Below, piece after piece: positions 9,801 through 17,132 of a DNA stretch of 64,000 nt (its first letter is position 1; every line of letters begins with the position of its first letter). The notes under the pieces were generated by a model that ran no database searches, had not been told where the DNA came from, and saw only the letters and a list, made by a program, of their open reading frames with translations. The DNA lies in assembly GCA_037133095.1 (NCBI GenBank), contig JBAXOT010000004.1:1-64000 (forward strand). Direction: 5' to 3'. The position numbers and the translations under genes were made by a program. The DNA comes from CAIMZW01 sp037133095. Lineage in GTDB: Bacteria > Actinomycetota > Actinomycetes > Nanopelagicales > Nanopelagicaceae.

Positions 9801-10293
9801 AAACGCCTGGAGAACGAACGATCTGAGAAACAACAACACGCTCGGTACCGTTAATAACGAAGGTTCCGCGTGGAGTCATTAAAGGAAAGTCACCCATGAA
9901 CACGGTCTGGGATTTAATTTCACCAGTTACGTTGTTAGTGAATTCCGCAGTAACGAACAATGGGGTTGAGTAAGTGGTGTCGTGCTGCTTACATTCAGCG
10001 ATTGTGTACTTAGGTGGTTCGAATCGGTGGTCTCGGAAAGAAAGACTCATAGATCCTTGGAAATCTTCGATGGGGGAAATCTCCTCAAAGATTTCTTCCA
10101 GTCCAGATTGCTTGGGCACTTCGCCCCGGCCGCTCTTCTCGGCTTCGCCAAGACGCGCACGCCACAAGTCGTTACCCAGCAACCAGTCAACGCTATCCAA
10201 TTGGAGCGAGAGGAGATTAGGTACTTCGAGTGGTTCACGGATCTTTGCGAAAGAGATGCGGGCAGGTGCAAATGACTTTGACTTCGCGGCCAA
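6844..10293 (-). CDS. rpoB: RNA polymerase beta subunit
   Basis: Partner of RpoC in core polymerase and the usual rifampicin target. The open frame extends to a GTG at 10326, but the TTG at 10293 is preferred. GGAGG at 10298-10302 lies four bases upstream of it, and the resulting N-terminus (M-AAKSKSFAPARISFAKI) matches the start of other actinobacterial RpoB proteins. The rifampicin region is intact: FFGTSQLSQFMDQTNPLS followed by THKRRLSALGPGG. The C-terminal RFGEMEVWALEAYGAA segment that joins RpoC is also present. Unlike in most relatives, a reverse-oriented gene separates it from rplL. Confidence 0.98.
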   Translation of the reverse strand: MAAKSKSFAPARISFAKIREPLEVPNLLSLQLDSVDWLLGNDLWRARLGEAEKSGRGEVPKQSGLEEIFEEISPIEDFQGSMSLSFRDHRFEPPKYTIAECKQHDTTYSTPLFVTAEFTNNVTGEIKSQTVFMGDFPLMTPRGTFVINGTERVVVSQIVRSPGVYFERTIEKTSDKDILTAKIIPSRGAWLEFEVDKKDMVGVRIDRKRKQSVTVFLKALGWTEEQILEQFGEYESIRLTLEKDNVKTQDEALLDIYRKLRPGEPPTKEAAQNLIENLYFNAKRYDLAKVGRFKVNKKLGLELELSRGLLNIEDIVATIKYLVALHNGEALMEYGKQVRVETDDIDHFGNRRLRTVGELIQNQVRTGLSRMERVVRERMTTQDVEAITPQTLINIRPVVASIKEFFGTSQLSQFMDQTNPLSGMTHKRRLSALGPGGLSRERAGFEVRDVHPSHYGRMCPIETPEGPNIGLIGSLATYARVTPFGFIETPYRKVTKGRVTDQIDYLTADEEDEHVIAQANAPLTADNHFAEARVLVRRRGGEVEYIIADEVDYMDVSPRQMVSVATAMIPFLEHDDANRALMGSNMMRQAVPLLRAEAPFVGTGMEFRAAVDAGDVMLARKGGVVTAVSADEVTVMNDDATTEVYFLEKFTRSNQGTSRNQKVVVSQGDRVDVGQVIADGPSTDKGEMALGKNLLVAFMSWEGHNYEDAIILSQRLVQDDVLTSIHIEEYEVDARDTKLGPEEITRDIPNVSEEVLADLDDRGIIRIGADVVPGDILVGKVTPKGETELTPEERLLRAIFGEKAREVRDTSLKVPHGESGKVIDVKVFDSEDGFELPAGVNQIVRVYVAQKRKIQDGDKLAGRHGNKGVISKILPVEDMPFLEDGTAVDIILNPLGVPGRMNVGQVLETHLGWVAKAGWKLEGDEVWQKDLRAHGYADVAPNSKVATPVFDGAKEEELLGLLKSTLPNKDGMRLIGSNGKANLFDGRTGEPYKEPISVGYMYILKLHHLVDDKIHARSTGPYSMITQQPLGGKAQFGGQRFGEMEVWALEAYGAAYTLQELLTIKSDDVLGRVKVYEAIVKGENIPEPGIPESFKVLVKEMQSLCLNVEVLSSEGIAVELRDTDEEVSRTAEELGINLSRVEPSSVDEI

Positions 10294-10326
10294 TGTTCCT
10301 CCAGTAAAGAGCAGGTAATCACGCAC

Positions 10327-10551
10327 GGCTACCGCCAGGTCTGGGCCGCTATATGCCTAACCTGAATGGTGTGAAGATTTGCGAAGGGTCAGGGTATCTA
10401 ATAAAGGGCATTTCTGTCTAATTATGCTTATACCCCACTTTTTCGGGTTTTGTACTCGATTTCCCCAGTTTTTTTGTCCGGTCATTTTCGCCCGATTTCC
10501 CCTTATTCTTGAGTCGCCTTGACCCTCGGATCCTCACAATTGGGAGTTTTC
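10327..10551. promoter_or_regulatory. Divergent control region between rpoB and the YciI-like gene
   Basis: This 225-bp gap must hold the rpoBC promoter. It is AT-rich in the middle and contains the decamer CGATTTCCCC twice (10457-10466 and 10493-10502, 36 bp apart). A related CCCCAC element lies near 10433. On the minus strand TATAAG followed by CATAAT near 10420-10432 could serve as a -10, but no single promoter stands out. Confidence 0.4.
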
Positions 10552-10911
10552 ATGGAATTTGACCGATTTAGCCTCGTCTTCCTGTTGACCAATCCTGAGG
10601 CACCAGTTCGGAGCGATTCCGAGGATGCCGCTATCCAAGATGCCCATATGTCCCATTTGTCCGATCTTCATAAATCCGGCCACCTTCTCGCCGCTGGTCC
10701 AACCGGAGATCCGCACTATCGGGGAGTCTGCCTCTTCCGAGCTGAGGTTGACCGTGCGCGCGAACTCATGTTGGCCGATCCTGCTGTTATGGCGGGCTGG
10801 TTTGAGATCACGGTCATCCCTTGGATGGTTCCGACCGGCGCAATGTTCTTTGAAACCACGTCATTTCCTCGCTCAATGGCTGATGTAAAACCAAGACCAA
10901 CCCAGCAATAG
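10552..10911 (+). CDS. YciI-like (YCII domain) small protein
   Basis: A 119-residue protein starting at ATG 10552, with GGGAG at 10542-10546 as ribosome site; an upstream in-frame TTG at 10519 is less likely. The YCII fold is recognised from the pattern of short strands around a HxxHLxxL...GHLLAAGP segment (residues about 34-50) and a C-terminal GWFEITVIPW segment. The family is dimeric with a conserved His/Asp pocket. Enzymatic roles are mostly unknown, apart from a few dehalogenase- or lactonase-like members. It is convergent with rplL and divergent from rpoB. Confidence 0.7.
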   Translation: MEFDRFSLVFLLTNPEAPVRSDSEDAAIQDAHMSHLSDLHKSGHLLAAGPTGDPHYRGVCLFRAEVDRARELMLADPAVMAGWFEITVIPWMVPTGAMFFETTSFPRSMADVKPRPTQQ

Positions 10912-10927
10912 AAGTTTTTGGGCAAAT

Positions 10928-10955
10928 AAAAAAGGACCCCGAAGGGCCCTTTTCC
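10928..10955. terminator. Bidirectional terminator between rplL and the YciI-like gene
   Basis: An A-run, a GC-rich stem (AAAAGG-A-CCC with GGG-C-CCTTTT around a four-base loop, one mismatch) and a T-run are symmetric. The element can therefore stop both the plus-strand YciI-like gene and the minus-strand rplJL transcript. Confidence 0.7.
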
Positions 10956-10971
10956 AAACGGTCATCCGTAA

Positions 10972-11349
10972 CTACTTGACGGAAACAGTTGCGCCAGCGG
11001 CTTCGAGAGCTGCCTTTGCCTTTTCTACTGCTTCTTTTGTGCCCTTGTCGATCAAGACGGTTGGGGTTGCATCGACGAGGTCTTTTGCTTCCTTGAGACC
11101 GAGAGCAGAGTTGATGCCACGTACTTCCTTGATAACGGCGATCTTCTGTGATCCGGCGCTCTCGAGGGTAAGGGTGAATTCATCTTGCTCGACAGCAGCC
11201 TCAGCAGCGCCACCAGCAGCAGCAACTGCAACTGGAGCAGCAGCGGTTACATCGAATTCAGTCTCAAATGCCTTTACGAAATCTGAGAGTTCAACCAAGG
11301 TCATATCTTTGAACTGACCGAGAAGGTCTTCAGTTGTGAGCTTTGCCAT
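10972..11349 (-). CDS. rplL: 50S ribosomal protein L7/L12
   Basis: A stalk protein of 125 residues. The N-terminal dimerisation domain (1-33, including VELSDFVKAFE) is followed by an Ala-rich hinge (35-52) and the globular factor-binding domain with VIKEVRGINSALGLKEAKDLVD. It recruits elongation factors to the ribosome as dimers bound to L10. AGGAAAAC lies just before the ATG. It sits 51 bases after rplJ in the same transcript. Confidence 0.98.
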   Translation of the reverse strand: MAKLTTEDLLGQFKDMTLVELSDFVKAFETEFDVTAAAPVAVAAAGGAAEAAVEQDEFTLTLESAGSQKIAVIKEVRGINSALGLKEAKDLVDATPTVLIDKGTKEAVEKAKAALEAAGATVSVK

Positions 11350-11400
11350 TTTTGTTTTCCTATTCTTTTTATTCTTTTAGTAAATATCGGTTAGAGGGGC

Positions 11401-12111
11401 TTATTCAGCTGCAGGTGATTCTGCTTCGGCGGCAGGAGCTTCGGCTGGGGTTTCATCGGCAACAGGTGCGGCTTCAGCAACAACTTCGGCAACAACCTCA
11501 GCGGCTGGTGCTTCTTCTGCTACTACTTCAGCAACTGCAACGGCTTCAACAACTGCTTCTGCAGCAGGTGCTTCGGCAACAACTTCTTCAACAGCAACTT
11601 CAGCAACAGGTGCTGATACTGCTGGTGCGCCAGCTTCGAGCTTGATACGCAAAGCGTCGAATGCACGAGCGGCCTTTGCCATAGAGCCCTTCATTGCGCC
11701 AGCCAACTTGGACAAGAGAACCTCACGGGACTCAAGATCAGCGAGCTTCATGATTTCTGCAGTCGTAACAGCCTTACCCTCAAAGATTCCACCCTTGATA
11801 ACAAGAAGAGGATTTTCTTTCTGGAAATTCTTCAGACTCTTTGCTGCATCGATGGGATCACCCTTAACGAATGCAATCGCGGAAGGACCGGTGAGGAGTT
11901 CATCTGCGATCTCAACGCCCGCATTCTTTGCTGCAATCTTGGTCAGGGTGTTCTTTACTACGGAGTACTTGGTGTCTTCACCGAGGGAACGGCGAAGGGC
12001 CTTCATTGAGGTCACGGACAAACCGCGATACTCAGTCAGAACAGTTGCGGTGGCTGAACGAAAATCTTCAGTCAACTCAGCAACGGCTGCTGTCTTGTCA
12101 GGGCGAGCCAT
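11401..12111 (-). CDS. rplJ: 50S ribosomal protein L10 with long Ala/Glu/Val-rich tail
   Basis: Stalk base protein that binds 23S rRNA and carries the L7/L12 dimers. The conserved body covers residues 1 to about 165 (starting MARPDKTAAVAELTEDF). About 70 further residues of low-complexity Ala, Glu, Val and Pro repeats follow, making 236 residues against roughly 165-175 in most bacteria. AAGGA precedes the ATG. The tail may be a flexible acidic extension beside the L7/L12 binding helix. Its coding DNA consists of degenerate short repeats and could expand or shrink by slippage. Confidence 0.97.
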   Translation of the reverse strand: MARPDKTAAVAELTEDFRSATATVLTEYRGLSVTSMKALRRSLGEDTKYSVVKNTLTKIAAKNAGVEIADELLTGPSAIAFVKGDPIDAAKSLKNFQKENPLLVIKGGIFEGKAVTTAEIMKLADLESREVLLSKLAGAMKGSMAKAARAFDALRIKLEAGAPAVSAPVAEVAVEEVVAEAPAAEAVVEAVAVAEVVAEEAPAAEVVAEVVAEAAPVADETPAEAPAAEAESPAAE

Positions 12112-12141
12112 CTGGCTTCCTTTCCATTTATTACTACGTTA

Positions 12142-12245
12142 TATAAAAAGAAAAAACCTCGGCGCATAAATGCACACGAGGTTATCGTTTGCACCTATGC
12201 GGGCTGTCTTTTCAGTTTTACCTGAAAGTGACATTTAGTTCGGGC
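12142..12245 (-). ncRNA. Ribosomal protein L10 leader-like RNA with attenuator hairpin
   Basis: Upstream of rplJ the minus strand carries GAAAAGACAGC, then AGGTGC, and finally GCGCCGAGGTTTTTT, which resembles the Rfam L10 leader that binds the L10-(L12)4 complex for autoregulation. The terminal stem AACCTCG / CGAGGTT (12155-12183, continued by GTGCA/TGCGC) is followed by six T residues, so it can act as an intrinsic terminator before rplJ. The match is by eye from memory of the family consensus. Confidence 0.65.
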
Positions 12246-12281
12246 GGACCCGAAACCAGCAGTCTGTGGTGAGATGACAAA

Positions 12282-12303
12282 GGGTAGGCGGTGAGGCCTA
12301 CCC
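12282..12303 (-). terminator. Hairpin terminator after rplA
   Basis: A perfect eight-base stem GGGTAGGC / GCCTACCC with a six-base loop lies about 30 bases beyond the rplA stop. Only three T residues follow it on the minus strand. It separates the rplKA and rplJL transcripts. Confidence 0.65.
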
Positions 12304-12331
12304 CAGTCAAAAAACTACTTATTTGTCCAAA

Positions 12332-13066
12332 TTATTGAACGTTTGGTCCGCCATCACGAGTAATGGTTGGGTCTACTGGAATTCCAGGTCCCATCGTGGT
12401 GGAGATGGTTGCCTTACGGATAAAGCGACCCTTGGAGGAAGATGGCTTGGAACGGACAACCTCATCCATCGCAGCGGCATAGTTTTCAGCCAATTGCTGG
12501 GTGGTGAAGGAGGTCTTTCCGATGATGAAGTGAAGGTTGGCGTTCTTATCAACACGGAATTCAATCTTTCCGCCCTTGATATCGGTTACAGCCTTGGCAA
12601 CATCGGTGGTTACGGTTCCGGTCTTTGGGTTAGGCATCAAACCACGAGGTCCAAGAACCTTTCCAAGACGACCGACCTTACCCATCAATTCAGGGGTAGA
12701 GACAACGGCGTCGTAATCCAAACGACCCTTGGCAACTTCATCGATCAATTCATCAGCACCGACGATGTCAGCACCAGCTGCTCGAGCCTCTTCAGCGCGC
12801 TCGCCACCAGCGAAAACCAATACCCGGGCGGTCTTACCAGTTCCGTGTGGGAGGTTAACGGTGGAACGAATTGCTTGATCTGCCTTACGAGGATCTACAC
12901 CGAGTCCGAGAGCAACTTCAACAGTCGCATCGTAGGAAGTGGTGGAGGTTTCCTTTGCGAGCGCGACGGCTGCTGAAGGTGAGTAAAGAACCTTCTGATC
13001 TACCTTGGCCGCGGCTTCAACATATTTCTTACTGCGCTTCATTTCTTTCCTTCTTTCATCCGCCAA
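12332..13066 (-). CDS. rplA: 50S ribosomal protein L1
   Basis: A 244-residue protein forming the L1 stalk near the E site; in many bacteria it also represses its own operon by binding the mRNA. Family landmarks are the VEVALGLGVDPRKADQAIR segment near residue 50, GTGKTARVLVFA near 75, and PRGLMPNPKTGTVT near 140. It follows rplK by 61 bases. A small hairpin (TCCGCC-AAT-GGCGGA, 13059-13073) overlaps its first codons and could be a translational control element, but that is speculative. Confidence 0.98.
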   Translation of the reverse strand: MADERRKEMKRSKKYVEAAAKVDQKVLYSPSAAVALAKETSTTSYDATVEVALGLGVDPRKADQAIRSTVNLPHGTGKTARVLVFAGGERAEEARAAGADIVGADELIDEVAKGRLDYDAVVSTPELMGKVGRLGKVLGPRGLMPNPKTGTVTTDVAKAVTDIKGGKIEFRVDKNANLHFIIGKTSFTTQQLAENYAAAMDEVVRSKPSSSKGRFIRKATISTTMGPGIPVDPTITRDGGPNVQ

Positions 13067-13127
13067 TGGCGGAGTTAGTGGCTGTGGTTAACGAACCAGC
13101 GCGGTTCTCCCACGTACTTGTTTCTAA

Positions 13128-13559
13128 TTAAGCGGTGACGGTTACGCCCATGGAACGGGCGGTACCGGCGATGATCAGGCTAGCTGCATCGAGATCGTTG
13201 GCATTGAGGTCAACCATCTTCAACTTTGCAATCTCCTGAACCTGAGCCATGGTCAACGTTGCAACCTTGGTCTTGTGAGGAATTGCAGAACCCTTTTCAA
13301 TTCCAGCTGCCTTCAAGATCAAACGCGATGCTGGTGGGGTCTTTGTGACGAAGGTGAAGGAGCGATCCTCATAGACAGTGATTTCCACTGGAATGATTTG
13401 GCCCTTCTGAGCTTCGGTCGCGGCGTTGTATGCCTTGACGAAGTCCATGATGTTGACACCATGCTGACCAAGAGCTGGACCAACTGGTGGAGCTGGTGTG
13501 GCAGCGCCAGCTGAAATCTGCAACTTGATCATTGCAGTGATCTTTTTCTTTGGTGCCAT
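13128..13559 (-). CDS. rplK: 50S ribosomal protein L11
   Basis: Binds the GTPase-associated region of 23S rRNA, the target of thiostrepton. The 143 residues are of standard length. The proline-rich PPVGPALGQHGVN segment (about 22-34) and KTPPASRLILKAAGI near 73 are diagnostic. First gene of the rplKA unit, 34 bases after nusG. Confidence 0.99.
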   Translation of the reverse strand: MAPKKKITAMIKLQISAGAATPAPPVGPALGQHGVNIMDFVKAYNAATEAQKGQIIPVEITVYEDRSFTFVTKTPPASRLILKAAGIEKGSAIPHKTKVATLTMAQVQEIAKLKMVDLNANDLDAASLIIAGTARSMGVTVTA

Positions 13560-13593
13560 GATTCTTTCTCTTTTCTTCTGTTACTCGGATTAA

Positions 13594-14370
13594 TTAAAGC
13601 TTTTGTACTTGATGGAAAGAAAGTTCGACTGGGGTCTCGCGACCGAAGATCGAAACCAAAACCTTGAGTTTTGCTTGTTCTGGCATGATCTCGCTGATGC
13701 TGGCCGGCAGGGTGGCGAATGGGCCATCCATAACCGTGACTGATTCGCCAACTTCGAAATCCACAACGCGAATCTCTGGCTTGTCGGACTTCTTTGCTGG
13801 GCGAGGTGCCAAAATGTTCTCTACTTCAGCCAAGGTAAGTGGTGAAGGATGATGCGCGTTGCCAACGAAGCCAGTAACACCAGGGGTATTACGAACGCAA
13901 GACCAGGATTCATCGGTGAGATCTAAACGAACTAAGACATAACCAGGGAAGACGTTGCGCTTGACCATCTTGTACTGGCCATTCTTGAGTTCCTTGACTT
14001 CTTCTTCCGGAACTTCTACCTGGAAAATGTAATCTTCCATATTCAATGATTGAACGCGGTTAAGGAGATTGCCCTTGACCTTCTTCTCGTATCCAGCATA
14101 TGAGTGAACGACATACCAATCGCCAGCGGCGACGCCCAGAGCGCGGCGGAACTCAGCGTTCTCGTCATCTTCTAACTCTTCTTCGACTGCCACTTCGTTC
14201 TCTGCTGCAACCTCTTCCGAAACCTCTTCTTCGATGGCATCGAGTGCAACTTCAGAACCAACGGCAACATCGACGAGTACTTCCTCGTCGGTTGCGGCAG
14301 GTGCCTCAGTAGCAATCAGCGCAGCCTCGAATGGATCGAGCGGCATGGCTAGTGAATCGTTCTCTGTCAT
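13594..14370 (-). CDS. nusG: Transcription termination/antitermination factor NusG
   Basis: A 258-residue NusG with an acidic, low-complexity N-terminal extension (about 1-82) usual in Actinobacteria. The NGN domain starts at GDWYVVHSYAGYEKKV near 83, and the C-terminal KOW domain includes VMDGPFATLPASI and ends GRETPVELSFHQVQKL. It binds RNA polymerase over the cleft and links it to Rho or the ribosome. It lies 12 bases after secE, the conserved order. Confidence 0.98.
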   Translation of the reverse strand: MTENDSLAMPLDPFEAALIATEAPAATDEEVLVDVAVGSEVALDAIEEEVSEEVAAENEVAVEEELEDDENAEFRRALGVAAGDWYVVHSYAGYEKKVKGNLLNRVQSLNMEDYIFQVEVPEEEVKELKNGQYKMVKRNVFPGYVLVRLDLTDESWSCVRNTPGVTGFVGNAHHPSPLTLAEVENILAPRPAKKSDKPEIRVVDFEVGESVTVMDGPFATLPASISEIMPEQAKLKVLVSIFGRETPVELSFHQVQKL

Positions 14371-14382
14371 TACAAACTGCCC

Positions 14383-14607
14383 CTAACCAAATACCCAGAA
14401 GACAACCTTTGTCAGCACCACATCAAGCAGTGAGACAACGGCGATGATGAAACCTACGAAGACCAAAACCACAGCGGTATAGGTCGACAATTGTTGGCGC
14501 GTTGGCCAAACAACCTTGCGTAACTCGTAAACGACTTGGCGATAGAACAGGCCGATGCGACCAAAGAGTCCTTTTGACTCTTCGTCGGAGCGCTTCTCGT
14601 CACTCAT
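14383..14607 (-). CDS. secE: Preprotein translocase subunit SecE
   Basis: A 74-residue single-span subunit that clamps SecY. The charged N-terminus is followed by the conserved amphipathic segment VVYELRKVVWPTRQQL and one membrane helix near 45-70. The ATG at 14607 is chosen over an upstream GTG because AGGAAGG lies 8 bases before it and falls inside the longer version. Located between tRNA-Trp and nusG as in other Actinobacteria. Confidence 0.95.
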   Translation of the reverse strand: MSDEKRSDEESKGLFGRIGLFYRQVVYELRKVVWPTRQQLSTYTAVVLVFVGFIIAVVSLLDVVLTKVVFWVFG

Positions 14608-14669
14608 TCGCACAACCTTCCTCACATTGACATTCGTACTTCGTTGACATACAGCCGTCGAGAACTTGC

Positions 14670-14742
14670 AGGGCAGGAGGGACTTGAACCCCCAACCGCC
14701 GGTTTTGGAGACCGGAACTCTGGCCAGTTGAGCTACTGCCCT
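14670..14742 (-). tRNA. tRNA-Trp (CCA anticodon)
   Basis: A complete cloverleaf on the minus strand. The acceptor stem AGGGCAG/CTGCCCT closes the molecule, the anticodon loop reads CTCCAAA with CCA, and the TTCAAGT T-loop is present. The discriminator is G and the 3' CCA is not encoded. It directly precedes secE, as in Mycobacterium. Confidence 0.95.
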
Positions 14743-14872
14743 TCGAGCGTTACTTCAGGCATGAGTGATCATGACCTATTGCAAGCGCCAGAACGGGAAT
14801 TGTAGGGGCTGAACGGGGGTTCGGTAAAACCGGGTCTTCGTCGCACGCTCAGTTCTGCCACACTTGGGCACT

Positions 14873-16102
14873 ATGAGCGCTGAATCTTCTAATTTTTCTA
14901 AGCCCCGAGTTTCCCGTCGAATCGCCGCGATTGCTGAATCAGCAACTCTGGCCGTCGATGCAAAAGCCAAAGCCCTCAAAGCCGCCGGTCGGCCAGTCAT
15001 TGGCTTTGGCGCTGGCGAACCAGACTTTCCGACCCCGGATTACATCGTCGCCGCGGCCATCGACGCGGCCAGCAGGCCGGCCAATCACCGGTACACCCCT
15101 ACCCCAGGATTGCCCGAACTGCGGGATGCGATTGTGGCCAAGACTTTACGCGATTCACACTATGTCATTACCGCCGATCAAGTTCTCGTGACCAACGGTG
15201 GCAAGCAAGCCGTATACCAATCCTTTGCATCCATTATCGATCCTGGCGATGAAGTTCTTCTTCCTGCCCCTTATTGGACCACCTACCCCGAGGCAATCAA
15301 GTTGGCTGGCGGTATCAGCATCGAAGTCTTCGCCGATGAAACCGCTAACTACTTAGTTTCGGTGGCACAACTCGAAGCTGCTCGAACTGATAAGACCAAA
15401 GCCCTCCTCTTCTGCTCGCCTTCGAATCCAACTGGTTCGGTCTATTCACCCGAGCAAGTCAAGGCGATTGGCGAATGGGCGCTGGCCCATGGGATCTGGG
15501 TCATTTCTGATGAAATTTACGAGCACCTGCTTTATGACGGCGCAGTTGCGCCAAGTCTTCCAGTCGTGGTTCCTGAGATGGCTGACCGAACCATCATTCT
15601 TAACGGCGTTGCGAAAACTTATGCAATGACCGGCTGGCGAGTTGGTTGGATGATCGGCCCCAAGGATGTCATCAAGGCCGCAACCAATCTGCAGTCGCAT
15701 CTCTCTTCGAATGTTTCCAATGTTTCCCAACGCGCAGCCATCGCTGCTCTTACTGGCGATCTCTCTGCGGTTCACAAAATGGGCGAGGCATTCAATCGCC
15801 GACGATCTCTCATCACTGCAATGCTCAATGAAATTCCTGGTGTCATCTGTCCAACACCAACAGGTGCGTTCTATGTGTATCCATCAGTAAAGGGCGTGCT
15901 CGGCAAAGAGATCCGCGGCAAGCGGCCACAAACCTCAGCCGAACTTGCCACATTGATTTTGGAAGAGGTTGAAGTCGCTGCTGTTCCCGGTGAAGCCTTC
16001 GGTCCTTCGGGATATCTCCGATTCTCATATGCCTTAAGTGACGACGACATTGTTGAAGGTATTACCCGAGTACAGAAATTATTAGGAGAAGCAAAAGATT
16101 AA
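14873..16102 (+). CDS. Class I PLP aminotransferase, aspartate aminotransferase-like
   Basis: A 409-residue fold-type I aminotransferase. GAGEPDFPTPD near residue 46 binds substrate, SNPTGSVY near 183 and ISDEIYEHLLYDG near 213 hold the cofactor ring, and NGVAKTYAMTGWRVGW near 245 contains the Schiff-base lysine. The final arginine motif is GYLRFSYALS. The family I-gamma members make aspartate from oxaloacetate and glutamate; some act on prephenate or aromatic acids. The ATG at 14873 is chosen over an upstream TTG (14864); no clear ribosome site precedes either. Convergent with murB, one base apart. Confidence 0.92.
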   Translation: MSAESSNFSKPRVSRRIAAIAESATLAVDAKAKALKAAGRPVIGFGAGEPDFPTPDYIVAAAIDAASRPANHRYTPTPGLPELRDAIVAKTLRDSHYVITADQVLVTNGGKQAVYQSFASIIDPGDEVLLPAPYWTTYPEAIKLAGGISIEVFADETANYLVSVAQLEAARTDKTKALLFCSPSNPTGSVYSPEQVKAIGEWALAHGIWVISDEIYEHLLYDGAVAPSLPVVVPEMADRTIILNGVAKTYAMTGWRVGWMIGPKDVIKAATNLQSHLSSNVSNVSQRAAIAALTGDLSAVHKMGEAFNRRRSLITAMLNEIPGVICPTPTGAFYVYPSVKGVLGKEIRGKRPQTSAELATLILEEVEVAAVPGEAFGPSGYLRFSYALSDDDIVEGITRVQKLLGEAKD

Positions 16103-16103
16103 A

Positions 16104-17120
16104 TCAGTCGAGCGAGAGCCCGACAAATTGAACCTCTGCTTCTAATTCAATCCCAAAAGATTCCTTCACTTTCGCGCGCGCAAATTTCGCCAATTCAATA
16201 ATCTCTTTCGCCGTTGCTTCTCCACTGTTGGATAAGGCCAATACATGGCGAGGCGAGATCTGCGCCCCAGCCATTCGATCTCCTTTGTGAACTCCCGAGT
16301 GCTCCATCAACCAAGCGGCAGAGGTTTTGATTCTGCCATCGGATTGAGGCCAGCGTGGGGCTTGCGCCGGCAGAGTCTCTGATATTTCAGGGGAAATTAT
16401 GGGGTTGATAAAGAAAGAGCCAGCGGACCAGATTTCTTCATTCGCCAGCATCCCTTTCTGCCCCCGCAGCGATAAAACAGCCGTTCGTAAATCTGCGATT
16501 GGCACTCTGGCTCCGACTTCAACCTCTAGATGATTGGCAAGTTCTGAGTACTGAACTGGCAACGAAAATTCACCGCGACGTAATTGGAATGTGACATCAA
16601 GAATCACCCAACGATCGCGTTGCTTCTTAAATATCGAAGTGCGATATCCAAATTCACAATCAGCTGCAGCGAAGGTAGTGATTCGATCATTGACGCGATC
16701 AAAGGCGCGAACCCGGGCTATTACTTCGCTGGCCTCATGACCATAAGCGCCAATATTTTGAATGGGCGCTCCCCCGACGGTGCCTGGAATACCACTGAGA
16801 GATTCGAGATTAGCCAAACCTTTATCGATCGTGAACTCGACAAAGCGATCCCAATCCTCACCAGAGGCAACAGTGACCGTGCCACCGCTGCAGGCGTCGA
16901 TCTCGTAAGAATTGCCGGTCGTTTCTACCCGAATCACGGTGCCGACAAACCCGTCATCGCTAATCAGCAAATTCGAGCCACCGCCAAGAATGAGAACTGG
17001 GGTTTTGCTTTGATCCGCGGCGCGAACGAATTCAATGAGTTCCGCCTCGGTTTTGGCATGGACAAGGTGCAGCGCTGGACCACCTACATGCATGGTGGTG
17101 AGATTGGCCAACGAGTCCAT
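16104..17120 (-). CDS. murB: UDP-N-acetylenolpyruvoylglucosamine reductase
   Basis: Second committed step of peptidoglycan precursor synthesis: reduces UDP-GlcNAc-enolpyruvate to UDP-MurNAc with NADPH and FAD. The 338 residues include TTMHVGGPA (start of the FAD domain), ILGGGSNLL near 45, GIPGTVGGAPIQNIGAYG near 110, YRTSIFKKQRDRWVI, and SAGSFFINP with the proton-donating serine. The layout matches type I MurB. The ATG at 17120 has TAGCCT six bases upstream and no Shine-Dalgarno. Confidence 0.97.
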   Translation of the reverse strand: MDSLANLTTMHVGGPALHLVHAKTEAELIEFVRAADQSKTPVLILGGGSNLLISDDGFVGTVIRVETTGNSYEIDACSGGTVTVASGEDWDRFVEFTIDKGLANLESLSGIPGTVGGAPIQNIGAYGHEASEVIARVRAFDRVNDRITTFAAADCEFGYRTSIFKKQRDRWVILDVTFQLRRGEFSLPVQYSELANHLEVEVGARVPIADLRTAVLSLRGQKGMLANEEIWSAGSFFINPIISPEISETLPAQAPRWPQSDGRIKTSAAWLMEHSGVHKGDRMAGAQISPRHVLALSNSGEATAKEIIELAKFARAKVKESFGIELEAEVQFVGLSLD

Positions 17121-17126
17121 GAGATA

Positions 17127-17132
17127 AGGCTA
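17127..17132 (-). promoter_or_regulatory. -10 box for murB, leaderless type
   Basis: TAGCCT on the minus strand, six bases before the ATG; it overlaps the stop codon of the upstream glycosyltransferase gene. The same hexamer and spacing occur before the oxidoreductase at 20249. Confidence 0.4.

Noticed and set aside
10519..10551. An 11-codon N-terminal extension of the YciI-like protein
   Set aside because: The upstream TTG lacks a ribosome site, while ATG 10552 has GGGAG at the right distance and gives a family-like start.
11343..11645. A Leu/Gln-rich open frame opposite the rplJ tail
   Set aside because: It is the reverse complement of the Ala/Glu repeat region and has the composition expected from that; no start signal is present.
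13059..13073. A confirmed L1 translational operator at the start of rplA
   Set aside because: The six-base hairpin TCCGCC-AAT-GGCGGA is present, but it does not visibly match the known L1-binding consensus, so it is only mentioned under rplA.
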